This document shows positions 18,374 through 25,404 of a DNA stretch of 43,778 nt, one piece after another; within the stretch, counting starts at the first letter, position 1, and each line of letters opens with the position of its first letter. The DNA comes from an uncultured Sphingobium sp. Its GTDB lineage: Bacteria; Pseudomonadota; Alphaproteobacteria; Sphingomonadales; Sphingomonadaceae. A program made the translations under genes and the position numbers. The DNA lies in the NCBI GenBank assembly GCA_946885845.1, contig CAMPHJ010000015.1, positions 1-43,778 on the forward strand. The letters run 5' to 3'. The notes beneath the pieces were generated by a model, which saw only the letters and a program-made list of their open reading frames with translations, was not told the origin of the DNA and did no database searches.

Positions 18374-19482
18374 GATTGCACCGTTATGTCCGCCAGCGTC
18401 CGCCCGCCCGGATCCTGGGATGGGGTCGCCGTTATCGTGAAGCCCGCCGCCTGCAGGGCGATCAGCACCCGATTGATCTCATCCGCCTTCGCCGCAGCCA
18501 TCGTCGCGCGGATCATGCCGTCGGGATCGCGCGACAATGCCGTCAAAGACACGCCCGGTTCGGCCTGGATCGCCGCCAGCAACCCGGCGACCGGCGCGGT
18601 AAAGGCATAGGCCCCCGCGCCGCGCTCGGCCAGCCGCCGGTTCATCTCCGCCTCGGCCACGTCCAGATTGTCTGCCCCCGGCGCCACCTCCCGCGCCAGC
18701 GTCAGGCTTTCCGCATCCAACCGGCCCGCCGTCACATGCTCGCGCGCCATGCCGATCAACGCGATCATCAGGCTAATGATCAGTATCAGCCCGCTCCACA
18801 ACATGATCCGGCCCAGTGTCCGCTTGTCGACCGAACGGCGCACCCGCTTGGCAAAATCCCCCTGACGCAGGTCCAGCGGCGGATCGGCCAGCGCGGCCAC
18901 CGCCGTCGCCATCACCTGTTCGGCAGGCACGTCGCGCACCGGCGCATCGCCGACAATCTGCGCCATCGCAATGTCGCCGGGCAGCGCGAAATCCACCCCC
19001 CGCAACAGCATTTCGCCGCCAACCACGCCCCGGCTGAACCCTTCATCCGGTTCGGGCAGCAACAGGGCCGCAGGCACGATGATATCCGGGTCCAGCCCAT
19101 GATGCTGCGCCCACAGCAGCCAGTGCTGCAAATCGGCCCGCGCCGCCACCGCGACGATATGCGGGCGCGCGGGGTCTTCATTGCGATCCGCCACCGCGAA
19201 CAGCTGATCGGCGGGCACGATCCCCGTCGCCAGCGCCGCCAGTCGCGCCGCGGCTCGGCCCTGACGCGGCGGCAGGTCGGGATGACGCGTCCAGTGCAAA
19301 GTCACCAGCGCGGCGGGCGGCACCAGCATGACCACCGCGCCCTGCGGCAACTCCGTCAATCCGCATTCCGCCAGCCAGTTCGCGCCGGTCCCCTGCTGCA
19401 CGACCGCGCCATCGACCACGCGCGTCCACAACGGTTCACCCTGTTCGGCCAGAAAGGCGATCAGTCCGTCGCGGACAATCAT
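18370..19482 (-). CDS. gspL: T2SS protein L
   Basis: A 370-residue inner-membrane platform protein. The cytoplasmic N-terminal region (about 1-220) should be the actin-like domain that binds GspE. One membrane helix (MLWSGLILIISLMIALIG) lies at about 224-245, and a ferredoxin-like periplasmic domain follows, paired with GspM. ATG 19482 is chosen because it overlaps the gspK stop as ATGA and starts with the expected beta strand. A longer reading frame upstream would run antisense-like through gspK and is rejected. Confidence 0.9.
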   Translation of the reverse strand: MIVRDGLIAFLAEQGEPLWTRVVDGAVVQQGTGANWLAECGLTELPQGAVVMLVPPAALVTLHWTRHPDLPPRQGRAAARLAALATGIVPADQLFAVADRNEDPARPHIVAVAARADLQHWLLWAQHHGLDPDIIVPAALLLPEPDEGFSRGVVGGEMLLRGVDFALPGDIAMAQIVGDAPVRDVPAEQVMATAVAALADPPLDLRQGDFAKRVRRSVDKRTLGRIMLWSGLILIISLMIALIGMAREHVTAGRLDAESLTLAREVAPGADNLDVAEAEMNRRLAERGAGAYAFTAPVAGLLAAIQAEPGVSLTALSRDPDGMIRATMAAAKADEINRVLIALQAAGFTITATPSQDPGGRTLADITVQS

Positions 19483-20468
19483 GCGCCCGCTCCCCAGCTG
19501 CGGCGGATCAACCTTGCCGGATTTTCCCGCGCATCCACCAGCGCCTGTTCGACCACCTCTGTTCCCCCGACGTCCACCGACACTTCCACCCCGAAAAATC
19601 CTGTCGTCAATTTGACCTGCTGCCCGACTTCTTCCAGCGGGTTGATCCCCTGGCGCGCCAATGGCGCCCAGAATTGCACCGTGCTGCCGTAACCTTCCGC
19701 AGGCCGCCGCGCCAGTAGCTCGCGCGCCTGCCCAACGCTGATCTGCCCTTGCAACAACATCGCGAACAGGGGAGCCTGCGACGGCAACAACGTGTTGATG
19801 TTGATCGGCGACAACTCCGCTGTCGGCAATGCACAAACCCAGGGCCGCGCCACATCGTAAATGGCGGGCGTCACACCCGCGACAGCCCGCAATTCGCTGG
19901 CATCGATCATGAACCGGTTGGCGGCGCGATAGGGACGGGCCGCCTGCGCATAGCTTTCATCCTCCGCCCCGCCCGGCTGCGGAACGCTGTCCGTATCGAT
20001 CCAGTCGCCCAACGACGCCGCCGCCACCTGCGCCTGCCGCGCGTCCACGCCCAACGTCTGCAACAACGCCTGAAACTGCAATATGCCAACCGGGCGAACC
20101 TTCAGATTGGCCTCATTCTCGCCCACCACCACGCTGTTCAGGTTGAAACAATTGCCGCCATCCGTCACCCGCGCGGTCGCCATCCCGCCGGGCACCGCAA
20201 TGGGCTGCGCCGTGCCCATCCAATTGCCCGCCAGCGTCGTCTTTCCGGGATTGGCCGCGACCAGATCGCCAATCCTGATCCGCGCAATCTCCGCGCCCGC
20301 GTCGGCAAAGGCGCGCGCCTGGTCGATCGATCCGCCATTGCCGGTCATGCGCGTCGCCAGCGCCAACCGCTCCAGCGCGGTGGCAGCGACCACCGCCATG
20401 ACAGCGACCAGCAACAGGACCGTCAGCAGCGCCGCGCCCCGCTCATCGGACCGGGGACCGTCAACCAA
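19479..20468 (-). CDS. gspK: T2SS minor pseudopilin K
   Basis: A 329-residue tip pseudopilin. The leader ends in DERG and is followed by AALLTVLLLVAVMAVVAATALERLA, the usual GspK N-helix, which lacks the Glu5 of other pseudopilins. The large alpha-helical domain characteristic of GspK follows, with SPININTLLPSQAPLFAML near residue 215. I put the start at TTG 20468: GGGAGG lies six bases upstream (20475-20480) and the start overlaps the gspJ stop. A TTG at 20489 would bypass this ribosome-binding site. GspK probably caps the pseudopilus with GspI and GspJ. Confidence 0.9.
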   Translation of the reverse strand: MVDGPRSDERGAALLTVLLLVAVMAVVAATALERLALATRMTGNGGSIDQARAFADAGAEIARIRIGDLVAANPGKTTLAGNWMGTAQPIAVPGGMATARVTDGGNCFNLNSVVVGENEANLKVRPVGILQFQALLQTLGVDARQAQVAAASLGDWIDTDSVPQPGGAEDESYAQAARPYRAANRFMIDASELRAVAGVTPAIYDVARPWVCALPTAELSPININTLLPSQAPLFAMLLQGQISVGQARELLARRPAEGYGSTVQFWAPLARQGINPLEEVGQQVKLTTGFFGVEVSVDVGGTEVVEQALVDARENPARLIRRSWGAGA

Positions 20469-21126
20469 CGGCTGCCTCCCGTTCCACAACGGGCGTTTCC
20501 GCTGGGCCGGGTCCGACCAGGAAACGCAATGTCACCGGGGGTTCGCCCGTGCGCGTCACGGTCATTTCGACCGCGCGCGGCATCAGGTCGGGCTGGGTCG
20601 GCGTCCACGCCCCGCGCCATTCCCCCTGCGCATCGCGAAAACGCAGCGCCACATCATCGACATGGTCCAGCAGGACGGCAGGCTCATCGCCCGCAGCGCC
20701 ATCGACCTGCACATAGGTGCGCCGCTCCAGCCGCCCCTGCCGCACCCAATATTCTACCTTCTGTAACGAAGGCCGCGGCATATCGCCCAGATTGTCCCAG
20801 CCGCCACGCACGAACTGCATGACCGGCACGGCCTCATCCTCTCGATGCGACCAGAATGCCGGGGCCAGCGTCCCCGTTTCGGTGCGGCTGATGCGCGGCA
20901 CCGCCTGCCCCAGATCGGCGGCCAGCGCCCCACCGGCACGCTGCACCGCCGCCAGATCATCCAGCCTTGTCTTGATCTGCGCCTGCGCCGACACGCTGTT
21001 TCCCAACAGCAATACGCCCGCCGCCGCCAGCATGGCAAAGATCATCAGCGCGACCAGCAGTTCGATCAGGGTAAAGCCGCCCTGCCCTTCCGCCAAAGTC
21101 GATCCGCTGGTATCGCTCCGCATCAT
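20461..21126 (-). CDS. gspJ: T2SS minor pseudopilin J
   Basis: A 221-residue pseudopilin with a leader of about 17 residues ending in GQGG and the mature N-helix FTLIELLVALMIFAMLAAAGV, including Glu5. The C-terminal region is beta-rich as in GspJ. ATG 21126 overlaps the gspI stop as ATGA, and the 3' end overlaps the chosen gspK start by eight bases. The leader is longer than the six to eight residues of most pseudopilins but shows no obvious palindromic repeat, unlike gspG and gspI. Confidence 0.92.
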   Translation of the reverse strand: MMRSDTSGSTLAEGQGGFTLIELLVALMIFAMLAAAGVLLLGNSVSAQAQIKTRLDDLAAVQRAGGALAADLGQAVPRISRTETGTLAPAFWSHREDEAVPVMQFVRGGWDNLGDMPRPSLQKVEYWVRQGRLERRTYVQVDGAAGDEPAVLLDHVDDVALRFRDAQGEWRGAWTPTQPDLMPRAVEMTVTRTGEPPVTLRFLVGPGPAETPVVEREAAVG

Positions 21127-21557
21127 GGCATCACCCGGACAAAGCTCAGCACGACCGGCGACGACCCGGCCTGCCCGTCCACCTTCAGGTCGACCTGCAA
21201 CAGCCGCTTGTCGTCCATCGCCTTGACCTCGCGCTGCCAGCGCCAGCGGCGGCCACCATTGTCCACTTCACCCTCTTGCGTGCCCAGCGATGGCGGCGCG
21301 GGGTCGGTCTGCATATCCACCATCAGGTTGCGCGCGACGATCTGCCCCAGCGCCTTGCTGTCCAAATCCGCCGCTGTCCGCAAAGTCACCCCCTGCAACC
21401 GCACAAGAGCCAGCGCGGCCAGGCTGAACACCGCCAACGCAACCAGCATCTCCAGCAGCGTAAACCCCGCGTCCGTCCCCCCCCGTGTTCCTGCGCAGGC
21501 AGGAACCCAGTCCCGACGACGCGACAATGCACGCCCAAGCCACCCTTGCTCAACCAC
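21123..21557 (-). CDS. gspI: T2SS minor pseudopilin I with REP-derived leader
   Basis: A 144-residue pseudopilin. Mature N-helix FTLLEMLVALAVFSLAALAL follows the cleavage site DAG/F, and the body size fits GspI. The leader is about 31 residues, several times the usual length, and reads SRRRDWVPACAGTRGG in the middle. Those codons are one in-frame copy of the palindromic repeat GTTCCTGC-N4-GCAGGAAC (21487-21506). GTG 21557 overlaps the gspH stop by eight bases and has GGGAAGG upstream. The repeat should vanish from the mature protein because GspO cuts after the glycine. Confidence 0.9.
   Translation of the reverse strand: MVEQGWLGRALSRRRDWVPACAGTRGGTDAGFTLLEMLVALAVFSLAALALVRLQGVTLRTAADLDSKALGQIVARNLMVDMQTDPAPPSLGTQEGEVDNGGRRWRWQREVKAMDDKRLLQVDLKVDGQAGSSPVVLSFVRVMP
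21487..21517. repeat. REP-like palindrome in the gspI leader
   Basis: Arms GTTCCTGC (21487-21494) and GCAGGAAC (21499-21506) around GCAG, then CCAGTCCCGAC. On the gspI strand this reads GTCGGGACTGGGTTCCTGCCTG and onward. It is the same unit as the two ends of the gspG element with a T/A change in the stem. Confidence 0.85.
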
Positions 21558-22068
21558 CGACCATGACCTTCCCGGCCATATCGACCGTCACCGCCACTCG
21601 CTCCGCTTCACGCGCCAGCGTCACGGTCATGGGGTCGGTGGGCAGGCCCGTTCCATCGAACCCGATCTGCTGCCGCCCGTCCTTCCCCACCAGCGCGCGC
21701 GTGCCGGGCTTCCAGTTGGCGCTGACAAAAGGCTTGTCCTCCACAGCCACCCATTGCCGCCCCTCACGCCGCTGAAAGCCATATCCCGACGCGGAAACCC
21801 ACACGCCCATGGGGCGGGACGTGACGACCGCTTCATCGCGCGCGGCGGCAACGCGCGCGGCAAAGCGGTCGGCATCGTCCACCACCCGTCCACGCGGATC
21901 GGGCATGGCGATCACGACGGCAGCCGAAATGAAGCCGATGATCGTCAGCACGACCATCAACTCGATCAAGGTGAAGCCATTCACCTTGGCCCGGCGACGC
22001 CCTTCAACTTCGCTCAAAGCCAACGGACGAACCTTCGGCTCAAAGCTCGCTGGAAAATATATCCGCAT
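21550..22068 (-). CDS. gspH: T2SS minor pseudopilin H with repeat-derived leader
   Basis: A pseudopilin with the mature N-helix FTLIELMVVLTIIGFISAAVVIAMP and a C-terminal beta domain, matching GspH. The start is uncertain. ATG 22068 (172 residues) gives a 31-residue leader overlapping gspG by 29 bases. GTG 21984 gives only MNG before the cleavage site. Between them lies a repeat translated as FEPKVRPLALSEVEGRRR, of a class common in many genomes (translated LSEVEG). The repeat sits across the gspG/gspH junction (22000-22046) and includes the gspG stop codon. The RRRAK run just before the cleavage site may provide the positive charge normally found in leaders. Confidence 0.85.
   Translation of the reverse strand: MRIYFPASFEPKVRPLALSEVEGRRRAKVNGFTLIELMVVLTIIGFISAAVVIAMPDPRGRVVDDADRFAARVAAARDEAVVTSRPMGVWVSASGYGFQRREGRQWVAVEDKPFVSANWKPGTRALVGKDGRQQIGFDGTGLPTDPMTVTLAREAERVAVTVDMAGKVMVGG
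22000..22046. repeat. LSEVEG-type repeat across the gspG/gspH junction
   Basis: On the minus strand the unit reads CTTTGAGCCGAAGG - TTCGTCCGTTGG - CTTTGAGCGAAGTTGAAGGG, with near-direct CTTTGAGC copies and an imperfect inverted CCTTC/GAAGG pair. Translated in the gspH frame it gives FEPKVRPLALSEVEGR. The TGA inside CTTTGAGC is the gspG stop codon (22040-22042). It is a different repeat class from the GGGACTGGG units. Confidence 0.75.
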
Positions 22069-22654
22069 TCTCACTCTCGCCGCCCGGCTGGCCATCGGCG
22101 CCCAGCGAACTGATGTCGAACGCGCCCTTTCGTCCCGGCACCGCATAGCTGTAGGCGCGGCCCCACGGGTCATCGGGCAGCTTCTTGATATAGCCGCCCC
22201 GCCGATAACGCTGCGGCTGCGCCAGCGACGCAGGCGGATTGATCAGCGCCTGCAAGCCGTCGGTCTGTGCAGGGTAGCTCAGATTATCCAGCCGATACTG
22301 CTCCAGCGCCTGTTCGATCGTGGAAATGTCCGCCTTCGCCTTTTCAACGCGGGCTGTATCGGTGGCCGGAATGACGTTGATCGCAACAATCGTCGCCAAC
22401 AGGCCGATGATCACGATGACCACCATCAGCTCCACCAGGGTAAAGCCATTTTCCCCGCTGGGCACTTCGTGCTCCTGCGAAGGCAGGAGCCCAGTCCCAC
22501 CATCCGAATATTCGCACCGACGATCACCCAACTCGCACTCCTGCGAATGCAATCGAGCGAAACGGGTGCCTCGCGAAAGCCCAGTCCCACGCTCTGAACC
22601 AGGCTCCTGCCTGCGCAGGAGCACGTCGCTCACCAACTTCATCTGGATATTCAT
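22040..22654 (-). CDS. gspG: T2SS major pseudopilin G with a REP element in its leader
   Basis: Major pseudopilin. The mature part is FTLVELMVVIVIIGLLATIVAINVIP, then the GspG helix and the C-terminal DPWGRAYSYAVPG and SSLGADGQPGGESENAD segments (calcium-binding region). ATG 22654 has an excellent AAGGAG five bases upstream and lies 10 bases after the gspF stop, but the leader is then 70 residues. Residues about 10-63 are encoded by a 156-base two-ended REP element (22469-22624). An internal GTG 22465 would restore a seven-residue leader and a 141-residue protein; a GGAG inside the repeat lies about six bases upstream of it. Either start yields the same mature pilin after GspO cleavage. The C-terminus SSEL appears to come from the gspH-side repeat. 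Confidence 0.9.
   Translation of the reverse strand: MNIQMKLVSDVLLRRQEPGSERGTGLSRGTRFARLHSQECELGDRRCEYSDGGTGLLPSQEHEVPSGENGFTLVELMVVIVIIGLLATIVAINVIPATDTARVEKAKADISTIEQALEQYRLDNLSYPAQTDGLQALINPPASLAQPQRYRRGGYIKKLPDDPWGRAYSYAVPGRKGAFDISSLGADGQPGGESENADIFSSEL
22469..22624. repeat. Two-ended REP (BIME-like) element inside gspG
   Basis: A 156-base element bounded by inverted copies of one palindrome. The right end on the plus strand is GTGCTCCTGC-GAAG-GCAGGAGCC (22469-22491 region) followed by CAGTCCCAC. The left end is GGCTCCTGC-CTGC-GCAGGAGCAC (22602-22624 region). The outer 23 bases of the two ends are near-identical inverted repeats. The middle holds shorter relatives, including a second CCCAGTCCCAC (22580-22590) and GCACTCCTGCGAATGC. 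No target-site duplication is obvious. It contains no gene of its own and stays open in the gspG frame. Confidence 0.82.
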
Positions 22655-22664
22655 ATAAACTCCT

Positions 22665-23882
22665 TCAGGCCCCCGTAAGGCTCTGCAATTGCAGGATGGG
22701 CAGCAGGATGGACAGGATGATGACGGCGACAATGCCGCCCATCAATATGATGATGACGGGTTCCAACATGGCCAGCGCGGCGGACGTGAAACTGTCAAAC
22801 TCCCGCTCCAGATAATCGGCCGCGCGTTCCAGCATCGTGTCCAGCCGCCCGGCGCTCTCGCCACTCGCGGCCAGATAGACCAGCAACGGCGGGAATACCC
22901 CCGCCCGCCGCAGCGCCGCCGACAGGCTCCCGCCACCGCGAATGGACTCGACAATCTCCTCCGACGCCTGCCGCAGCACCCGGTTGTGCACCGTCTGCGT
23001 GGTCAGCACCAACCCCTCCATCAGGGGAAGTCGGCTCGCCACCATCGTCGATAATGTCCGCGCCATCCGGGCGGCATGCAGATCACGGATCAGACGGCCC
23101 AGCAAAGGCAGCCGCAGCATCATGCCGTCGAACCGATAGCGAAAGCCCTCTACCTTCAACGCCCGCCAGAACCCGACCGCGCCAAGGACCATCAATATCG
23201 CAAGCAGCCACCAGTAACCGGCCAGGAAAGCCGAAAGCCCCATCACCATCCGCGTCAGCAGCGGCAGGTCCTGTCCCACCGTATCGAATTGCTCCACGAC
23301 CTTGGGCACGACAAAGATCATCAGCGCCGCGACCACGGCGACTGCGAAAACCGCCAGCACGCTGGGATAGGCGATGGCCGTCAATACCTTCGACCGGATG
23401 ACCGCCTGCCGTTCCATCAGGTCGGACAGCCGTTCCATGATCGTGGGCAGGCTGCCCGAACTCTCGCCCGCCGAAATCATCGCGCGATACAGCGGCGGAA
23501 AGCTTCTTGGCTCCGCACCCAGCGCGTCGGCCAGCCTTCGACCCTCCATCACGCCGGAATGCACCTTGCCCACAATGGCCTGGACATGCCCATGTTCGCT
23601 TTGCCGCCCGATGGTGCGCAGCGCCTCTTCCAGCGGACTGACTTCGATCAGAGTCGCCAGTTGCCGGGTGAACAGCGTCAATTCCTTCCCCGACAGCCGG
23701 GGCGCGCGCAGCGACAGCCCGGCCCGCTTGCGCGCGACCTCCGCTGCGCCCGCTTCCAGCCGGACGACAAACAGCTTGCGCGCATCCAGACGGGCGCGGG
23801 CATCTTCGATCGTCGCCGCCTTGACCGATCCCTTGCGTTCCTTCCCCGCCGGATCGATGGCGATATAATCATATTCAGCCAT
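22665..23882 (-). CDS. gspF: T2SS inner-membrane platform protein F
   Basis: A 405-residue platform protein with two T2SSF domains, each a helical bundle followed by membrane helices. Recognisable segments are KELTLFTRQLATLIEVSPLEEALR (near residue 75), RMARTLSTMVASRLPLMEGL (second repeat, near 275) and the C-terminal MLEPVIIILMGGIVAVIILSI. It couples the GspE ATPase to pseudopilus assembly. ATG 23882 begins MAEYDYIAIDPAGKERKG, the normal GspF start, and overlaps gspE by eight bases; the longer upstream frame is gspE shadow. Confidence 0.95.
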   Translation of the reverse strand: MAEYDYIAIDPAGKERKGSVKAATIEDARARLDARKLFVVRLEAGAAEVARKRAGLSLRAPRLSGKELTLFTRQLATLIEVSPLEEALRTIGRQSEHGHVQAIVGKVHSGVMEGRRLADALGAEPRSFPPLYRAMISAGESSGSLPTIMERLSDLMERQAVIRSKVLTAIAYPSVLAVFAVAVVAALMIFVVPKVVEQFDTVGQDLPLLTRMVMGLSAFLAGYWWLLAILMVLGAVGFWRALKVEGFRYRFDGMMLRLPLLGRLIRDLHAARMARTLSTMVASRLPLMEGLVLTTQTVHNRVLRQASEEIVESIRGGGSLSAALRRAGVFPPLLVYLAASGESAGRLDTMLERAADYLEREFDSFTSAALAMLEPVIIILMGGIVAVIILSILLPILQLQSLTGA

Positions 23883-25404
23883 CGCCGATGGTTTCCACCT
23901 CGGCGGCATCGCGACGCGACACGCGGATCGCTTCTTCCGCCGTGGTCTGCCCATCGCGCACCAAAGCCCGCGCCGCGGAACCCAGATTAGGCGCGTTCAG
24001 GAAAGCATGGCGCGCGATCAGCGATTCATCGCCGCCATCGTTGATCAGGCGGCGGATGGTGTCATCCACACGGATCGCCTCGAACACGCCGATCCGTCCC
24101 TTGTATCCCGTGCCGTTGCATTCCTCGCATCCACGCGCGCGATAGATGATCGTTCCGGGGTCGAAACCAAGTAGCGCGCTGGCCGACTTGTCCGCCTGCA
24201 CCGGCTCCCGGCAATGCTGGCACAACCGCCGCACCAGCCGCTGGGCGACGACCGCGCGCAGGGTCGACGCCAGCAGGAACGGTTCGACCCGCATGTCCCG
24301 CATCCGCGTGATCGCGCCCACCGCATCATTGGTATGCACGGTCGACAGCACCAGATGGCCCGTCAACGAAGCCTGCACCGCGATCTCCGCCGTTTCACGG
24401 TCGCGGATTTCGCCCACCATCACCACATCGGGGTCCTGCCGCAGGATGGCGCGCAAACCCGCCGCGAACGTCAGCCCGACCTTCGCATTGACCTGCGTCT
24501 GGCCAACCCCCTCCATCGCATATTCAACCGGGTCCTCGACCGTCAGTATGTTGCGCGACCCGTCATTCAGCGTGCGAAGCCCCGCATACAGCGTCGTCGT
24601 CTTCCCCGACCCGGTCGGCCCGGTAACCAGGATGATGCCATTCGGTTCTTGCAATCCCTCGCGAAAAATCCGGTCCGCCGCCCCCGCCATGCCCAGCAGG
24701 TCCAGGTTCATGCCCGCATTTTCCTTGTCCAGAATGCGCAGCACCACCCGCTCGCCCGCCCTGCTGGGCAGGGTGGATACGCGCACGTCCAACAGCTTTC
24801 CGCCCAGCGTCAGGCCAATGCGACCATCCTGCGGCACGCGCCGCTCAGCAATGTCCAGCCGGGCCATGACCTTGATGCGGCTGACGACTACCGGAGCGAC
24901 ATGCGGCGGCATGCGCAACGTTTCGCGCAGCACGCCATCGACGCGCATCCGCACGATCAGCCCCGTTTCATATGGCTCGATATGAATATCCGAAACACCC
25001 TGCCGTGCCGCTTCGGCAATTATGCCGTTGATCAGGCGGATGGCCGGCGCATCGTCCGCGCTGTCTAGCAAGTCGTCCGCCGTCGGAATATCCGCCGCCA
25101 ATATGTCCAGTTCGTCCGCGCCCACGTCCAGCGACCCCGCCATGGCGGCGGCGCTTCCCTCCATCGCATAATGGTCGGACAGGTGCCGGTCGAACTGCGG
25201 TCCATCGACAAAGCGCACGTCGAAGCTGCGCGCCAGATGCCGCCGGACTTCCAGCAGCACGCGCGGATTACTCCCCTCCCGCACCGCTATGGTCAGCCTG
25301 TCGCCTTCGGGCGGCAGCATCACCACGCCATGTTTGCGCGCAAAGACATAGGGTATGTCGACAGCGCGCGGCGCGGCGTTGATGTCGGTTTCCGCTTCGC
25401 TCAC
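23875..25404 (-). CDS. gspE: T2SS assembly ATPase E
   Basis: A 509-residue cytoplasmic hexameric ATPase that powers pseudopilus assembly. It has an N-terminal GspL-binding region, then the Asp-box region QGVSDIHIEPYETG (near residue 140), Walker A GPTGSGKTTT (near residue 260), and the Walker B region LRQDPDVVMVGEIRDRETAE (near 325). A four-cysteine zinc motif (CQHC ... CEEC, near residues 400-430) follows, as is usual in GspE/PilB. The GTG start overlaps the gspD stop as GTGA. Every motif needed for activity is present. Confidence 0.96.
   Translation of the reverse strand: MSEAETDINAAPRAVDIPYVFARKHGVVMLPPEGDRLTIAVREGSNPRVLLEVRRHLARSFDVRFVDGPQFDRHLSDHYAMEGSAAAMAGSLDVGADELDILAADIPTADDLLDSADDAPAIRLINGIIAEAARQGVSDIHIEPYETGLIVRMRVDGVLRETLRMPPHVAPVVVSRIKVMARLDIAERRVPQDGRIGLTLGGKLLDVRVSTLPSRAGERVVLRILDKENAGMNLDLLGMAGAADRIFREGLQEPNGIILVTGPTGSGKTTTLYAGLRTLNDGSRNILTVEDPVEYAMEGVGQTQVNAKVGLTFAAGLRAILRQDPDVVMVGEIRDRETAEIAVQASLTGHLVLSTVHTNDAVGAITRMRDMRVEPFLLASTLRAVVAQRLVRRLCQHCREPVQADKSASALLGFDPGTIIYRARGCEECNGTGYKGRIGVFEAIRVDDTIRRLINDGGDESLIARHAFLNAPNLGSAARALVRDGQTTAEEAIRVSRRDAAEVETIGDG

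Noticed and set aside
21481..22624. CRISPR array or insertion sequence in the pseudopilin region
   Set aside because: Repeats are few, palindromic and irregularly spaced, with no spacers, cas genes or transposase; they fit REP/BIME elements.
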